Shown: positions 8,302-19,061, numbered from the stretch's first letter. The stretch: 64,000 nucleotides of DNA from Maritimibacter sp. (GCA_002695005.1 NZNT01000015.1:389047-453046), one strand, 5' to 3'. The notes: a model not told the origin generated them from the sequence alone. A program made the numbers and translations.

Positions 8302-8753
8302 AACGGCTCATCCTCGCCCTGATGATCCTGGCCGCCAGCCCGGCCCTTGCCGTGAACCCGGACGAGGTGCTGGATAATCCGGCGCTGGAAGCCCGCGCGC
8401 GCGATATCTCGGCCGGGCTGCGCTGCGTGGTCTGCCAGGGTGAGAACATCGACGAATCCAACGCGGACATTGCCCGCGACCTCCGGCTTCTCGTGCGCGA
8501 GCGACTGGTCGCGGGCGACACGAACGAAGAGGTGGTGGACTTCATTGTGGAGCGTTATGGCGAATACGTCCTGATGAAACCGACCACGGGCGGGGCCAAC
8601 ATCCTGCTCTGGGGTGCGGGCCCTGCGCTGTTCATCCTCGCGGCCCTAGGCGCGATGGTCTACCTGCGCCGCCGGTCGACATCCACGGGGCCGGGGTCCG
8701 ATGGCCTGTCGAAGGACGAGCAGGCGCGGCTGGACGAACTCCTCGGAAAGTGA
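8298..8753 (+). CDS. ccmH: Cytochrome c maturation protein CcmH
   Basis: CcmH is a periplasmic thiol-redox partner that presents reduced apocytochrome to CcmF. The 151-residue protein has a signal peptide (cleaved after ALA, residue 18) and the family motif LRCVVCQ with Cys43 and Cys46. A C-terminal membrane helix lies at about residues 104-124, followed by a basic RRRS tail. It overlaps ccmF by 4 bp. It lacks the TPR region of E. coli CcmH, so a separate CcmI would be expected elsewhere in the genome. Confidence 0.96.
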   Translation: MKRLILALMILAASPALAVNPDEVLDNPALEARARDISAGLRCVVCQGENIDESNADIARDLRLLVRERLVAGDTNEEVVDFIVERYGEYVLMKPTTGGANILLWGAGPALFILAALGAMVYLRRRSTSTGPGSDGLSKDEQARLDELLGK

Positions 8754-8854
8754 AGCGTCACGCGGATAGCGGACAGATTTCGCCCGGCTGACGGGGCGTT
8801 GCGCTTTCCATCCGCGAGCGACCGGCTAGTCTCCCCGCAAACGAGGAGGCGCGG

Positions 8855-9631
8855 ATGGACTACGACACGATTCTTTATGACCTGACCGGCGGGATCGCCA
8901 CGATCACGCTCGACCGGCCCGACCGGATGAACGCGCTGACCCCGCAGATGCGGGCGGAACTGGCCGACGCGCTCAAGCGGGCGTCGGAGGCTGCGCGGGT
9001 GATCGTTCTGACCGGCGCGGGGGCGGCGTTCTGTTCGGGCCAGGACCTTGGCGAAGGGACCACGGCGGCGGCCGTGGACCTTGAGCGTGTCTTGCGCGAC
9101 GAATACGAGCCCATCATTCGCGCCATTGCCGAGGCGCCGGTGCCCGTGATGGCGGCGGTGAATGGCCCGGCCGCGGGCGCGGGTGCCAACCTCGCGCTGG
9201 CGGCGGACGTGGTGATCGCCGCGCGCTCGGCCTATTTCCTTCAGGCCTTCACACGGATCGGCCTGATGCCGGATGCGGGCGGGACATATGCGCTGCCGCG
9301 GCAGGTCGGGTTCGCCCGCGCAATGGGCGCCGCCCTGTTTGCCGACAAGATCGACGCCGATCAGGCCGCCGACTGGGGCATGATCTGGGAGGTGTTCGAC
9401 GACGCCGTGTTCGAAGACGGCTGGCGGGACCGGGCGAGGCAGCTCGCCGATGGCCCAACGCAGGCCTACCGCGCGGTGAAGACGGCGATGCGGGCCTCGT
9501 TCGAGAACGACCTCGAGGCGCAGCTGTCGCTCGAGGCGCGGCTTCAGGGCAAATGCGGGACGACACGCGACTTCAAGGAAGGCGTCATGGCATTTCGCGA
9601 GAAACGAGCGGCCGCCTTCGAAGGGCGGTAG
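8855..9631 (+). CDS. Enoyl-CoA hydratase/isomerase family protein (PaaG-like)
   Basis: The 258-residue crotonase-fold protein has the oxyanion-hole segments GAAFCSGQDL and GPAAGAGANLALAADVV, and the LMPDAGGTYALPRQVG stretch seen in PaaG-like 1,2-epoxyphenylacetyl-CoA isomerases and related hydratases. The likely role is hydration or isomerisation of an acyl-CoA in fatty acid or aromatic degradation. The substrate cannot be read from sequence and no other paa genes are nearby. The ATG at 8855 follows GAGGAGG. A shared repeat and hairpin separate it from the convergent gltA. Confidence 0.85.
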   Translation: MDYDTILYDLTGGIATITLDRPDRMNALTPQMRAELADALKRASEAARVIVLTGAGAAFCSGQDLGEGTTAAAVDLERVLRDEYEPIIRAIAEAPVPVMAAVNGPAAGAGANLALAADVVIAARSAYFLQAFTRIGLMPDAGGTYALPRQVGFARAMGAALFADKIDADQAADWGMIWEVFDDAVFEDGWRDRARQLADGPTQAYRAVKTAMRASFENDLEAQLSLEARLQGKCGTTRDFKEGVMAFREKRAAAFEGR

Positions 9632-9670
9632 CGGGTTCGCGGCAGCTTACGGTCCCGCGACCCGTCGGGA

Positions 9671-9713
9671 GCCAGCCCCCAGACCCCCCGAAGGGTTTAA
9701 GAAGCAGAGACGG
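9671..9713 (+). repeat. Dispersed intergenic repeat, copy B
   Basis: AGCCCCCAGACCCCCCG is followed by AAGGGTTTAAGAAGCAGAG. This matches the family tail (CCCCGAGG, then an A/T-rich step, then GAAGxAGAG) seen in copies C to F. It sits between the 3' ends of the enoyl-CoA hydratase gene and gltA. Confidence 0.5.
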
Positions 9714-9722
9714 AATATGCGA

Positions 9723-9746
9723 AAGGCCGCCCGGTGGGGCGGCCTT
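9723..9746. terminator. Bidirectional hairpin between convergent genes
   Basis: AAGGCCGCCC-GGTG-GGGCGGCCTT is a perfect 10-bp stem with a 4-base loop between the enoyl-CoA hydratase gene and gltA. The AA...TT ends let it work on both strands. Confidence 0.75.
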
Positions 9747-9769
9747 CGTCATTTCGGCAGGTGCGGCGC

Positions 9770-11065
9770 CTAGCGCTTTTCGACATCCACGTAATCGCGC
9801 AGCGTGTCTCCGGTGTAGAGCTGGCGCGGGCGGCCGATTTTCTGTCCCGGATCGGTGAGCATTTCCTTCCACTGCGAAATCCACCCGACCGTGCGCGACA
9901 GCGCGAAGATCGGGGTGAACATGGCGGTCGGGAAGCCCATCGCCTCGAGGATGATGCCGGAATAGAAGTCGACGTTCGGAAACAGCTTCTTCTCGGTGAA
10001 GTAGGGGTCCTCCAGCGCCTGTTTTTCCAGTTCCTTGGCGACCTGAAGCGTCGGGTTGTCCTCGATCCCCAAGAGGTCGAGCACCTCGTCCGCGGACTGC
10101 TTCATCACCTTCGCGCGCGGGTCGAAGTTCTTGTAGACCCGGTGGCCGAAGCCCATCAGGCGGAAGGGGTCGTCCTTGTCCTTGGCGCGGGCAATGAATT
10201 CGGGGATGCGGTCGACCGAGCCGATCTCCTTGAGCATTTCGAGGCAGGCCTGGTTGGCGCCGCCGTGGGCCGGGCCCCAGAGGCAGGCGATACCGGCCGC
10301 GACGCAGGCGAAGGGGTTGGCCCCCGAGGAGCCGGCAAGGCGCACGGTCGAGGTCGAGGCGTTCTGCTCGTGATCGGCGTGCAGCGTGAAGATCCGGTCC
10401 ATCGCGCGCGACAGGATCGGGTTCGGCATGTATTCCTCGGCCGGCACCGAGAAGCACATGTTGAGGAAGTTCGACGCGTAGTCGAGGTCGTTGCGCGGAT
10501 ACACGAAGGGCTGGCCGATCGTGTACTTGTAGGCCATCGCGGCAATGGTCGGCATCTTGGCGATCATGCGGATCGAGGCGACTTCGCGCTGCCACGGGTC
10601 CGCGATGTCGGTGGAGTCGTGGTAGAAGGCGGACATCGCGCCGACCACGCCGACCATGATCGCCATCGGGTGCGCATCGCGGCGGAAGCCCGAATAGAAC
10701 TTGGTCATCTGCTCATGCACCATCGTGTGACGGGTCACGCGGTACTCGAAATCGTCGATCTCGGCCGCGGTGGGCAGGTGGCCGTAGAGCAGCAGGTAAC
10801 AGACTTCGAGGAAGTGCGACTTCTCGGCCAGTTGGTCGATGGGATAGCCGCGGTGCAGCAGCTCGCCCTTTTCGCCGTCGATGAAGGTGATGGTCGAATC
10901 GCAGGAGGCGGTCGACGTGAAGCCGGGATCGTAGGTGAATACGCCGCCCTGAGCATACAGCTTGGTGATGTCGATCACGTCGGGGCCGGCGGTCGGTGTG
11001 TAGATCGGAAGCTCAAGTTCCTTGTCGCCGAATGTCAGCGTCGCCTTTCCAGTCTGATTCACCAT
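9770..11065 (-). CDS. gltA: Citrate synthase
   Basis: Citrate synthase condenses oxaloacetate and acetyl-CoA as the entry step of the TCA cycle. The 431-residue length fits the hexameric Gram-negative type II enzyme. Catalytic residues are visible in [10 protein letters not shown] (His), [10 protein letters not shown] (His) and NVDFYSG (Asp). The N-terminal [20 protein letters not shown] is typical of alphaproteobacterial GltA. The ATG at 11065 follows AAGGGAT on the minus strand. gltX lies 42 bp upstream on the same strand, so the two may be cotranscribed. Confidence 0.97.
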   Translation of the reverse strand: MVNQTGKATLTFGDKELELPIYTPTAGPDVIDITKLYAQGGVFTYDPGFTSTASCDSTITFIDGEKGELLHRGYPIDQLAEKSHFLEVCYLLLYGHLPTAAEIDDFEYRVTRHTMVHEQMTKFYSGFRRDAHPMAIMVGVVGAMSAFYHDSTDIADPWQREVASIRMIAKMPTIAAMAYKYTIGQPFVYPRNDLDYASNFLNMCFSVPAEEYMPNPILSRAMDRIFTLHADHEQNASTSTVRLAGSSGANPFACVAAGIACLWGPAHGGANQACLEMLKEIGSVDRIPEFIARAKDKDDPFRLMGFGHRVYKNFDPRAKVMKQSADEVLDLLGIEDNPTLQVAKELEKQALEDPYFTEKKLFPNVDFYSGIILEAMGFPTAMFTPIFALSRTVGWISQWKEMLTDPGQKIGRPRQLYTGDTLRDYVDVEKR

Positions 11066-11107
11066 ACGTCCTATCCCTTCGTTGGGGCCCGCTTTGAGCA
11101 GGGCTGA

Positions 11108-12511
11108 TTACTGGCTGGCCTCATTGAGGCGGGCGATCGTTTCGTCCCGCCCGAGGACCAGCATCATGTCGAAAACACTCGGGGTCGCCGTCCGACCGGC
11201 GAGCGCGGCCCGCAAAGGGGCGGCGAGCTTGCCGAACTTGATGCCGTGGGTCTCTGCCGATGCGTTGAGAATAGTCTCCAATTCGTCGCGGTTCCAGCTA
11301 GCAGTTTGCAGCTGCGGCGTCAATTCCGCCAGTATACCACGGGATACATCATCGAGGTTCGCCGCTGCCTTTTCCTCGCGCTCGATGGGGCGTTCGGTCA
11401 GGATAAAGTGCGATTTCTCAAGGAGTTGCGGCAGGGTCTTGGCGCCGGTTCGCGTGAAGGGAAGCGCCTCCATGAGCCCGCTGACCTGGCTTTCGGTCAG
11501 GTTCGGCTGCGACGTCGCGTCAAGGAAATCCTGCAGTTGCGAAATAAGGTCGGCGGGCTCGGTCATCGCGATGTGCTGGCCCGACACATGGTCGAGTTTC
11601 TTGAAGTCGAGACGGGCCGCGCCTTTGCCGATCCCGGTGATGCCGAACCACTCACGCGCCTGTTCGTCGGTGAACACCTCATCGTCGCCGTGGGACCAGC
11701 CGAGGCGGGCGAGGTAATTGCGCATCGCGGAGGCCGGGTAGCCGAGCGCGCGGTACTCCTCGACCCCCGCCGCGCCGTGGCGTTTGGACAGTTTCTTGCC
11801 GTCGGGCCCGTGAATCAGCGGGATATGGGCAAAGACCGGCACGTCCCATCCCATCGCGTCATAGACCATCTTCTGACGCGCGGCGTTGTTGAGGTGATCG
11901 TCACCCCGGATCACATGGGTCACGCCCATATCGTGATCGTCGACCACGACCGCGAGCATGTAGGTCGGCGAGCCGTCCGAGCGCAGGCAGATCATGTCGT
12001 CGAGCTGGTCGTTACCGAACCGCACGTCCCCCTGAACCGCGTCCGCGATCACCGTCTCGCCCTCGCGCGGGGCCTTCACGCGGATGACGTAGGGCGCATC
12101 CGGGTGGGTGGCCGGGTCCGCATCGCGCCACGGGGATTGGAACAGGGTCGATCGGCCCTCGGCGCGGGCGGCCTCGCGGAACGCCTCGATCTCCTCCTGC
12201 GTGGAGAAGCACTTGTAGGCGGTCCCGGCGGCGAGCATCGCTTCGGCCACCTCCACATGGCGCGAAGCGCGCTCGTACTGGCTGACCGCCTCACCGTCGT
12301 AATCCAGCCCAAGCCAGTCCATCGCGTCATAGATCGCCGCCGTCGCCTCGGGCGTGGAGCGGGCGCGGTCCGTGTCCTCGATGCGCAGCAGGAACTTGCC
12401 GCCGCGACCGCGGGCGTAGAGCCAGTTGAACAGCGCCGTGCGCGCACCGCCGATATGCAGGTAGCCGGTCGGAGAGGGTGCGAAACGGGTGACGACGGGG
12501 GTGTTGGACAT
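11108..12511 (-). CDS. gltX: Glutamate-tRNA ligase
   Basis: GluRS charges tRNA-Glu and, in bacteria lacking GlnRS, also tRNA-Gln. The 467-residue class I synthetase has the HIGH-type motif [17 protein letters not shown] at its N-terminus and the KMSKS-type motif [12 protein letters not shown]. The start at 12511 ([16 protein letters not shown]) is set by the conserved N-terminus. The open frame extends farther upstream only because it runs antisense to comEC. It is divergent from comEC, with 78 bp between the starts. Confidence 0.97.
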   Translation of the reverse strand: MSNTPVVTRFAPSPTGYLHIGGARTALFNWLYARGRGGKFLLRIEDTDRARSTPEATAAIYDAMDWLGLDYDGEAVSQYERASRHVEVAEAMLAAGTAYKCFSTQEEIEAFREAARAEGRSTLFQSPWRDADPATHPDAPYVIRVKAPREGETVIADAVQGDVRFGNDQLDDMICLRSDGSPTYMLAVVVDDHDMGVTHVIRGDDHLNNAARQKMVYDAMGWDVPVFAHIPLIHGPDGKKLSKRHGAAGVEEYRALGYPASAMRNYLARLGWSHGDDEVFTDEQAREWFGITGIGKGAARLDFKKLDHVSGQHIAMTEPADLISQLQDFLDATSQPNLTESQVSGLMEALPFTRTGAKTLPQLLEKSHFILTERPIEREEKAAANLDDVSRGILAELTPQLQTASWNRDELETILNASAETHGIKFGKLAAPLRAALAGRTATPSVFDMMLVLGRDETIARLNEASQ

Positions 12512-12589
12512 GCGGGCGTTAACCTTTCGGAAACCAAGACAGGCGTAGCGTCGCGCGAGGGATAGACGGGACGGGGATGGAGGACAAGA

Positions 12590-14698
12590 GTGCCCTTGGT
12601 CATGGCCATCTCGGATCGGCTGGAGGAGCTGCGCGGGCGACTGATCCTTTTCGCCCCGGTGTTCCTCGGGATCGGTATCGGGGTCTATTTTCTGCTGCGC
12701 GCCGAGCCGGACCTGACCGGCTGGGCCGTGATCGGGAGCGGCGCGGTTTTGACGGCCGGTCTTGGCTGGTGGATCGGGCGCAGCGCTCTGGCCGGTTTCG
12801 GCCTTCCGTTCCTCGCGCTGGCGGCCGTGCTGGCGGGTCTGCTGATCGCCGGTGCGCGAACGGCATATGTTGCGGCCCCCGTGCTCGACTTTCGCTACTA
12901 CGGGCCTGTCGAGGGGCGCGTCATCATCATTGACCGGAGCCAGTCGGACGCGGTGCGGCTGACGCTCGACCGGGTGCGGCTGGACGATGTCGCGCCGTGG
13001 AAAGTGCCGCGCCGGGTGCGGGTATCGCTGCACGGATCGCAAGGCTACCTTGACCCTGTGCCGGGGATGCGGATCGCTGTAACGGCCCATTTGTCAGGCC
13101 CCGAGGGACCGGTGGAGCCGGGCGGCTTCGACTTTCGGCGTATGTCGTGGTTTCGCGGAATCGGTGCGGTGGGCTATGCGCGCAAGCCCGCGCTGCCGCT
13201 GGCCCGGCCCGAGGCCGCGCTGCCGATTCACCGTCTCAGGGCCGCCATTTCCGAGGCGGTGCAGGCGGAGATACCGGGCGAAGCCGGGGCCTTTGCCGCC
13301 GCGATCACGACCGGAGACCGCTCCGCGATGGGGCGCGAAACGCTGGAGGCGCTCCGGGCCTCGAACCTCGCGCATCTTCTGGCGATTTCCGGGTTGCACA
13401 TGGGGCTGCTCGTGGGCTTCGTGTTCGGATCCGTGCGGCTGGGCCTCGTCATGATTCCGGGTGTGGGGCCGTCGATGGACGTGCGCCGGATCGCGGCGGT
13501 GGTGGCGCTGGTGGCGGGGGCCTTTTACCTCGCGCTCTCGGGCGGGGCCGTATCGACCTCACGCGCCTTCGTCATGGTGGCGGTCATGCTCGTCGCGATC
13601 CTCGTGGGGCGGCGGGCGCTGACGCTCAGGGCCGTGGCCGTGGCGGCGCTCATCCTTCTGCTCATCAAGCCCGAGACGCTGGTGGAGGCGGGGTTCCAGA
13701 TGTCCTTTGCCGCGACCACGGCGCTCGTCTTCGTCTTCGGGGCGTTCCGGCACGTCGAGACCCGCAGGTTGCCCGGCTGGGCCAAGCCCATCTTGGCCGT
13801 TGTCCTGTCGTCGCTGGTCGCCGGGCTTGCCACAGCCCCGTTTTCAGCGGCGATCTTCAACCGGGTCGCGCATTATGGGCTGATCGCCAACGTGGTCTCG
13901 GTGCCGGTGATGGGCGCGCTGGTGATGCCGCTGGCGGTGCTCGCGGCCCTGCTGTCGCCCGTTGGCCTGAGCTGGATCGCCCTCGACCTCATGCGCTGGC
14001 CGATCGAATGGATCCTGTGGGTGGCAAAGCGTGTGGCTGCCCTCGACGGCGCCGTGGGGCATGTGGTGGCGCCGCCGGCGGCAGTGATGCCGCTCGTCGC
14101 GCTCGGGGGCCTCGCGATCGTTCTGTTGCAGGGGGGCGGGCGCGGGGCCGGGGTTCTGGCGGTGGTTGCAGGGCTCGGGCTCTGGACTCAGGCCGAGCGG
14201 CCCCGGGTGTTGATCTCATCCTCCGGCGGACTGATCGGCGTGATGACTCCCGAGGGGCGCGCGCTCACCAAGCCGCGGGGCGAGGGGTTCGCGGCGCGCA
14301 CCTGGCTTGAGAATGACGGCGATCCGGCAGACCAGGAGGCGGCGGCCGCGCGGCACCCCGAAGGCGGTGACGCGCGGTTCGCGCTGCCGGGGCTGGTGCT
14401 GGCGCAGGTGGCCGGGCGCGGGGCGGCGGATCGGCTGGCCGATGCCTGCCCTGGCGCGGATCTGGTGGTGTTCTCGGCCAAGCCGCTTGAGAGGTATCCG
14501 GCGGGTTGTTCGGTGCTCGACCGGAACATGTTGGCCCGCACCGGCCCCATCGCGATCCATGATGGGCCGGATGGCCCGCGCTTTGTCGCGACAGCCGAGA
14601 CGACGGGGCTGCGCCCCTGGTCGGCAGCCTTCACGAAAAAGGCGCGGCGGGTGGCCCCCGTCGCGCCCGAACTTCCGTTTCTGGTGGCGGATCAGTAG
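12590..14698 (+). CDS. comEC: ComEC/Rec2 family DNA uptake channel protein
   Basis: ComEC is a polytopic inner-membrane protein thought to pass single-stranded DNA into the cytoplasm. In Rhodobacter capsulatus the homologue is required for recipients to take up GTA-delivered DNA. The 702-residue protein has N-terminal helices, a soluble DUF4131-like part, and a Competence domain with [19 protein letters not shown] and [18 protein letters not shown]. The C-terminal portion lacks the HxHxDH metal motif of the beta-lactamase domain found in many ComEC proteins. The GTG start at 12590 has GGAGG six bases upstream. The 3' end overlaps the convergent lexA by 7 bp. Confidence 0.93.
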   Translation: MPLVMAISDRLEELRGRLILFAPVFLGIGIGVYFLLRAEPDLTGWAVIGSGAVLTAGLGWWIGRSALAGFGLPFLALAAVLAGLLIAGARTAYVAAPVLDFRYYGPVEGRVIIIDRSQSDAVRLTLDRVRLDDVAPWKVPRRVRVSLHGSQGYLDPVPGMRIAVTAHLSGPEGPVEPGGFDFRRMSWFRGIGAVGYARKPALPLARPEAALPIHRLRAAISEAVQAEIPGEAGAFAAAITTGDRSAMGRETLEALRASNLAHLLAISGLHMGLLVGFVFGSVRLGLVMIPGVGPSMDVRRIAAVVALVAGAFYLALSGGAVSTSRAFVMVAVMLVAILVGRRALTLRAVAVAALILLLIKPETLVEAGFQMSFAATTALVFVFGAFRHVETRRLPGWAKPILAVVLSSLVAGLATAPFSAAIFNRVAHYGLIANVVSVPVMGALVMPLAVLAALLSPVGLSWIALDLMRWPIEWILWVAKRVAALDGAVGHVVAPPAAVMPLVALGGLAIVLLQGGGRGAGVLAVVAGLGLWTQAERPRVLISSSGGLIGVMTPEGRALTKPRGEGFAARTWLENDGDPADQEAAAARHPEGGDARFALPGLVLAQVAGRGAADRLADACPGADLVVFSAKPLERYPAGCSVLDRNMLARTGPIAIHDGPDGPRFVATAETTGLRPWSAAFTKKARRVAPVAPELPFLVADQ

Positions 14699-15384
14699 CT
14701 GCGGATCAGCCCCACGAGCTTGCCCTGAACCTTGACCTGCCCCTGTGGCAGGATGCGCGTCTCGAACGCCGGGTTGGCGGCCTCCAGCGCGATCATCTCG
14801 CCCGCGCGGCGGAAGCGTTTCAGCGTCGCCTCGTAGCCATCGACCTGTGCCACGACGATGTCGCCGTTATCGGCATGGGAGGTTTCGCGGATGATAACGA
14901 CGTCGCCGGAGTTGATCCCGGCATTGATCATGGAATCACCCTTCACCTCGAGCGCGTAATGCTTGCCCTGGCCGACCATCGAGCCGGGGACCGAGACGTG
15001 GCTCTGCCCATCCTCGATCGCCTCGATGGGCGTGCCGGCGGCGATACGGCCCAGAAGCGGCAGGTCCGTCGCGGAGCCTTCGAGCGGCATCGCCTGCGCC
15101 GGTCGGCTGTCCGGGCGGTCACCATCGATCACGCGCGGCTCGAACCCGGACTGGCCGGAGGGGTCCAGCGCCTCTGGCAGGCGCGTCACTTCGATGGCGC
15201 GGGCGCGGTGGGCGAGGCGGCGGATGTATCCGCGTTCCTCGAGCGCCGTGATGAGCCGGTGAATTCCTGACTTGGAGCGCAGTTGCAGCGCTTCCTTCAT
15301 CTCGTCGAAGCTCGGGGGGACCCCGTCGCGCTGGATCCGCTTGTGGATGAATTCCAACAGGTCCAATTGCTTTTTCGTCAGCAT
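14692..15384 (-). CDS. lexA: LexA repressor, SOS regulator
   Basis: LexA represses DNA-damage genes and is inactivated by RecA-stimulated self-cleavage. The 230-residue protein has an N-terminal winged helix (residues 1-65), a cleavage site AA-GTP (Ala116-Gly117) and the Ser/Lys dyad at Ser151 (GDSM) and Lys189 (ATLKRF). Its own operator overlaps its promoter at 15431-15470, indicating autorepression. In Rhodobacter capsulatus LexA also affects GTA production through cckA. The 3' end overlaps comEC tail-to-tail by 7 bp. Confidence 0.97.
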   Translation of the reverse strand: MLTKKQLDLLEFIHKRIQRDGVPPSFDEMKEALQLRSKSGIHRLITALEERGYIRRLAHRARAIEVTRLPEALDPSGQSGFEPRVIDGDRPDSRPAQAMPLEGSATDLPLLGRIAAGTPIEAIEDGQSHVSVPGSMVGQGKHYALEVKGDSMINAGINSGDVVIIRETSHADNGDIVVAQVDGYEATLKRFRRAGEMIALEAANPAFETRILPQGQVKVQGKLVGLIRSY

Positions 15385-15430
15385 TCCACGCCCTCCGGCT
15401 GCCCGTTATGTTCCATGACCGCACGGGTCT

Positions 15431-15470
15431 GTTCGGGTAAAGTTCTACCCGTGTTCCCGTTTCGTGTCAA
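15431..15470 (-). promoter_or_regulatory. lexA promoter with overlapping LexA boxes
   Basis: On the plus strand GTTC occurs at 15431, 15442 and 15453, each separated by exactly 7 bases. This gives two overlapping copies of the alphaproteobacterial SOS box GTTC-N7-GTTC. On the minus strand a consensus-like promoter is visible: -35 TTGACA (15470-15465), a 17-base spacer and -10 TAGAAC (15447-15442). The central GTTC overlaps the -10. Bound LexA would therefore block RNA polymerase directly. The region lies between the lexA start (15384) and the moeA stop (15481). Confidence 0.88.
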
Positions 15471-15480
15471 CGCTGTGCAA

Positions 15481-16653
15481 TCAGAGCGGGAGATATTCGA
15501 CCGTTTCGCCGGCCTTGCGCGTGGGGTCGTCGGGCGGGCGCACGATGAGCGCATTGGCCGTTGCGAGAACCGACAGAAGCGCGGAATCCTGCGTGCTCAT
15601 GGCCGCGATCCCGTCGGGGGCAACAACGGCGCGCATATAGTGCTGACGCGGCCCGTTTGGCGCGAGGTCGGCTGTGAGCGTCGCGGTCTGCGTGGCCACC
15701 GGATCGCCGGGCAGGCCCAGCATGGCGCGCAGGGCGGGCAGGATGAACACCGTGCCGCACACCATTGCCGAGACCGGATTCCCCGGCAGTCCGACCATCA
15801 GTGCCTTGCCAAGCCGGCCCGCCATGAGCGGTTTGCCGGGGCGCATGGCGACCTTGTAGAACGCCTGTTCCATGCCGAGTTCGGCGGCCACGGGTCCGAC
15901 GAGGTCGTGGTCCCCGACCGACGCCCCGCCGATGGTGACGACGAGATCGGCGCTGGCCGCAAGGCCGAAAACGAAGCGCAGGCTCTCGGCATTGTCGCGC
16001 GCGATGGGGAGGAGGCGGACGTTGGCACCCTCGGCCTCCAGCATCGCTTTCAGGCCGAAGGAATTGGAGGCGATGATCTGGTCCGGGCCGGGGTTTTCAC
16101 CGGGCATGACCAGTTCGTCCCCCGTCGCGATCAGGGCGATGTCGGGTTTTTTCGCGACCGTGACCGCTGGCACGTTCATCGAGGCGATGAGCGCCACGTC
16201 GCGCGGGCTGAGGCGGCGGGGCGCGTCGACCGTATCGCCCACGCGGAAATCGTTGCCCGCCGGGCGGATGTTGGCCCCGTCCGACAGGTCGCGGTGGAGG
16301 GTGACAAGGTCGCCGGAGCGGTCGACGTCCTCCTGGATGATGACGCGGTCGGCGCCCTCGGGCACCGGGGCGCCGGTGAAGATGCGCACGCATTGTCCGG
16401 CACCGACACGGCCGGAAAACCGTTCACCCGCTTTGGCTTCGCCGATGACCTTGAACTGCGCTTCCGGATCGGCCTCGACGCTGTTGAGCGCATAGCCGTC
16501 CATCGCGGAGGCCGCGAAGGGCGGCTGGTCGCGGGTCGCGATGACGGGGGCCGCGAGGATGCGTCCGGCGGCCTTAGCCAGCGGCACGGTTTCGGTCCCG
16601 ACCGGGCGCACCAGATCGAGGATGCGCGTGCGCGCCTCTTCAACTGAAATCAC
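15481..16653 (-). CDS. moeA: Molybdopterin molybdenumtransferase
   Basis: MoeA inserts molybdate into adenylylated molybdopterin to give active Moco. The 390-residue protein shows the family start ([12 protein letters not shown]), the SAMDGYAL segment, the MoCF fold with [16 protein letters not shown], and the C-terminal [10 protein letters not shown] motif. Its start overlaps the moaC stop by 4 bp (ATGA), placing it in a trpC-moaC-moeA operon. Products of this operon would supply cofactor to the cox-type molybdenum hydroxylase encoded just beyond trpC. Confidence 0.96.
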   Translation of the reverse strand: MISVEEARTRILDLVRPVGTETVPLAKAAGRILAAPVIATRDQPPFAASAMDGYALNSVEADPEAQFKVIGEAKAGERFSGRVGAGQCVRIFTGAPVPEGADRVIIQEDVDRSGDLVTLHRDLSDGANIRPAGNDFRVGDTVDAPRRLSPRDVALIASMNVPAVTVAKKPDIALIATGDELVMPGENPGPDQIIASNSFGLKAMLEAEGANVRLLPIARDNAESLRFVFGLAASADLVVTIGGASVGDHDLVGPVAAELGMEQAFYKVAMRPGKPLMAGRLGKALMVGLPGNPVSAMVCGTVFILPALRAMLGLPGDPVATQTATLTADLAPNGPRQHYMRAVVAPDGIAAMSTQDSALLSVLATANALIVRPPDDPTRKAGETVEYLPL

Positions 16654-17132
16654 GACTTTGCCTCGTAAGTACCTGACTTTCCGCCGGTCTTTGCGAGAAG
16701 CTTGATCCCCTCGATCCGCATACCCTTCTCGGCGGCCTTGAGCATGTCATAGACCGTTAGCGCGGCGGTCGAGACGGCGGTGAGCGCCTCCATCTCCACC
16801 CCTGTCTGGCCGGAGGTCTTGACGGTCGCCGTGATGCGCACACCGGGCAGGTCGTCGTCGGGTTCGAGATCCAGCGACACCTTGGTCACGGGCAGCGGGT
16901 GGCAGAGCGGAATGAGATCCGCGGTCTTCTTGGCCCCCATGATCCCGGCCAGCCGCGCGATCCCCAGCACATCGCCCTTCTTCGCGGTGCCCTCTTTGAC
17001 CAGAGCGAGCGTCGTGGGTTCCATGATAACGTGGCCCGTGGCAACGGCGGTGCGGTCGGTGACCTCTTTGGCGGACACATCGACCATGTGGGCCTGTCCC
17101 GCCGCGTCGAAATGGGTGAGCTTGCCGCTCAT
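16650..17132 (-). CDS. moaC: Cyclic pyranopterin monophosphate synthase
   Basis: MoaC converts the MoaA product (3',8-cH2GTP) to cyclic pyranopterin monophosphate in Moco synthesis. The 160-residue protein has [16 protein letters not shown] near its start, the LIPLCHPLP motif and the signature [20 protein letters not shown]. It overlaps moeA by 4 bp at the 3' end and trpC by 4 bp at the 5' end. Length and motifs are normal. Confidence 0.96.
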   Translation of the reverse strand: MSGKLTHFDAAGQAHMVDVSAKEVTDRTAVATGHVIMEPTTLALVKEGTAKKGDVLGIARLAGIMGAKKTADLIPLCHPLPVTKVSLDLEPDDDLPGVRITATVKTSGQTGVEMEALTAVSTAALTVYDMLKAAEKGMRIEGIKLLAKTGGKSGTYEAKS

Positions 17133-17929
17133 ACCGGCACCGGATCCTTGAGCAGCGCGCGGGTCGCGGCCTCGACGTCGTCCTGCCGCATGAGGCTTTC
17201 CCCGATCAGGAAGGCGCGCGCCCCGACGCCGGCCATGTCTGCAAGGTCGGCAGGGGTGGAGAGGCCGGATTCGCAGACCAGAAGACGATCATCCGGGGCG
17301 AGCCTGGAAAGCTCGCGGGTCGTGTCCAGCGTCGTCTCGAATGTCTTGAGGTTGCGGTTGTTGATCCCCAGCAGCGGGGATTTCAGGGTTGTGGCACGCT
17401 CCAGTTCGTCGGCGTCATGCACCTCCACCAGCACGTCCATGCCCCATTCGAACGCGGCGGCCTCCAGCTCGGCGGCCTGTCCGTCGGTGACGCTCGCCAT
17501 GATGATGAGGATGCAGTCGGCCCCGAGGGCGCGCGCTTCGACCACCTGATAGGTATCGTACATGAAATCCTTCCGCAGTGCAGGAAGCGTCGTCGCCGTA
17601 CGGGCCGCGATCAGGAACGAGTCGTCGCCCTGAAAAGACGGCCCGTCCGTGAGCACCGACAGGCAGGTGGCGCCCCCGGCCTCATAAGCGCGGGCGAGCG
17701 CGGGCGGATCGAAATCGGCCCGGATCAGCCCCTTGGACGGCGAGGTCTTCTTCACTTCCGCGATGAGCCCGTATCCGGTATCGGCAGCCTGTTTCAGGCG
17801 CGTGGCGAAGCCGCGGGTCGGCAGGGCGTCGCGTGCGGCGGCCTCGACCTCGGGCAGCGGGCGCGCGGCCTTGCGCGCGGCCACGTCGTCGAGCTTGTAG
17901 GCCTTGATCTTGTCGAGCACGTTGGTCAT
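17129..17929 (-). CDS. trpC: Indole-3-glycerol-phosphate synthase
   Basis: TrpC closes the indole ring in tryptophan biosynthesis. The 266-residue TIM-barrel protein has [11 protein letters not shown] (substrate phosphate and catalytic Lys region), [22 protein letters not shown] and [12 protein letters not shown], all in family order. It is the first gene of a trpC-moaC-moeA set with 4-bp overlaps, an arrangement common in Rhodobacterales. Some relatives have trpD just upstream, but here the upstream neighbour is the divergent xdhC. Confidence 0.97.
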   Translation of the reverse strand: MTNVLDKIKAYKLDDVAARKAARPLPEVEAAARDALPTRGFATRLKQAADTGYGLIAEVKKTSPSKGLIRADFDPPALARAYEAGGATCLSVLTDGPSFQGDDSFLIAARTATTLPALRKDFMYDTYQVVEARALGADCILIIMASVTDGQAAELEAAAFEWGMDVLVEVHDADELERATTLKSPLLGINNRNLKTFETTLDTTRELSRLAPDDRLLVCESGLSTPADLADMAGVGARAFLIGESLMRQDDVEAATRALLKDPVPV

Positions 17930-18092
17930 GGCCCCGGTTTACGCAGGGCGCGGGACTTGGGCAAGTTGGTGTTGTCAAAATGTGTACGGCTTGCGCCGCA
18001 CGCTCGTTTCCTTGTCGGGAAAGCTCAGGGCTCACCGAAGGGACTTGCTCTCGGGCGAGGCGGGGGGCAGGCTCGGGCGCGGAGGATTTGGC

Positions 18093-19061
18093 ATGGATCG
18101 TTTCGACGACATTCCCGAAGTGGCGTTGGACTGGCATCGGGCCGGGAAGGGCGCCGTGCTGGCCACGGTCGTGCAGACCTGGGGCTCGGCCCCGCGCCCC
18201 GTGGGCAGCCAGCTTGCCGTGTCGGGCACCGGCGAGATCCAGGGATCGGTGTCGGGCGGCTGCGTCGAAGGCGCGGTCATCACCGAGGCGCTGGAGGCGG
18301 TCGAGGACGGCGAGTCGCGGCTTCTGACCTTCGGGGTGTCCGATGACGAGGCCTTCGCCGTCGGGCTGGCCTGCGGCGGCAAGATCCGGGTTCTGGTGGA
18401 GCCGGTGGGCAAGGCGGTGCCTGAGGCGCTGCTGGCGGACGTCGTCGAGAAGCGCGCGGCGCGGGTGCCGGTCGGCTATGTTGTGAACACGGACAGCTGG
18501 GAGCGGCGGCTTGTGGGCGCAGGCGATTTCCCCGACCGGTTCCGGGGCGACCGCTCGGGATTCGAAGACGACGTGGTGACCTTTGTCGGCATTCACAATC
18601 CGCCCTTGCGGATGATTATCGTGGGCGCGGTCCATATCGCGCAGGCGTTGGTGCCGATGGCGCGGCTCGCGGGCTACGACCCGCTTATCATCGACCCGCG
18701 CGGGGCCTTTGCGCAGGATCACCGCTTTCCCGGCGAGGACATCCGCGAGGACTACCCGGACGAGGTGCTTCCTGACGTCGGGCTGGATGCGCGCACGGCT
18801 GTGGTCACGCTTTCCCACGACCCCAAGATCGACGATCCGGCGATCGAGGCGGCGCTCGCCTCGGAGTGTTTCTATCTTGGCTCCCTCGGCTCCACGCGCA
18901 CCCATGCGAAACGGGTGGAGCGGCTGACCGGGCGCGGCTTCACCGAGGCGCAGATCGGGCGCATCCACGCGCCTGTCGGGCTCGACATTGGCTCGCGTTC
19001 GCCCGCCGAGATCGCGGTCTCGGTCATGGCGCAGGTCACGCAGGCGCTGAGGCAGGGCTGA
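18093..19061 (+). CDS. xdhC: XdhC/CoxI family molybdenum hydroxylase maturation protein
   Basis: XdhC-type proteins bind Moco and deliver the sulfurated cofactor to xanthine dehydrogenase-like enzymes. The 322-residue protein has both usual parts: an N-terminal XdhC/CoxI domain (TWGSAPRPVGSQLAV, SGGCVEGAV) and a C-terminal Rossmann-like domain (MIIVGAVHIAQAL, LGSLGSTRTHAKR, GLDIGSRSPAEIAVS). The ATG at 18093 follows GGAGGA. The stop overlaps the next gene by one base (TGATG), so the two are likely coupled. The cox-type structural genes that follow suggest their large subunit as client. CoxF/CoxI nomenclature would be equally defensible. Confidence 0.9.
   Translation: MDRFDDIPEVALDWHRAGKGAVLATVVQTWGSAPRPVGSQLAVSGTGEIQGSVSGGCVEGAVITEALEAVEDGESRLLTFGVSDDEAFAVGLACGGKIRVLVEPVGKAVPEALLADVVEKRAARVPVGYVVNTDSWERRLVGAGDFPDRFRGDRSGFEDDVVTFVGIHNPPLRMIIVGAVHIAQALVPMARLAGYDPLIIDPRGAFAQDHRFPGEDIREDYPDEVLPDVGLDARTAVVTLSHDPKIDDPAIEAALASECFYLGSLGSTRTHAKRVERLTGRGFTEAQIGRIHAPVGLDIGSRSPAEIAVSVMAQVTQALRQG

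Noticed and set aside
9734..11107. Plus-strand frame of 457 codons opposite gltA
   Set aside because: Composition is typical of an antisense frame; the citrate synthase active-site residues are on the minus strand.
11246..12565. Plus-strand frame of 439 codons opposite gltX
   Set aside because: It has no family resemblance; gltX on the other strand has both synthetase signature motifs.
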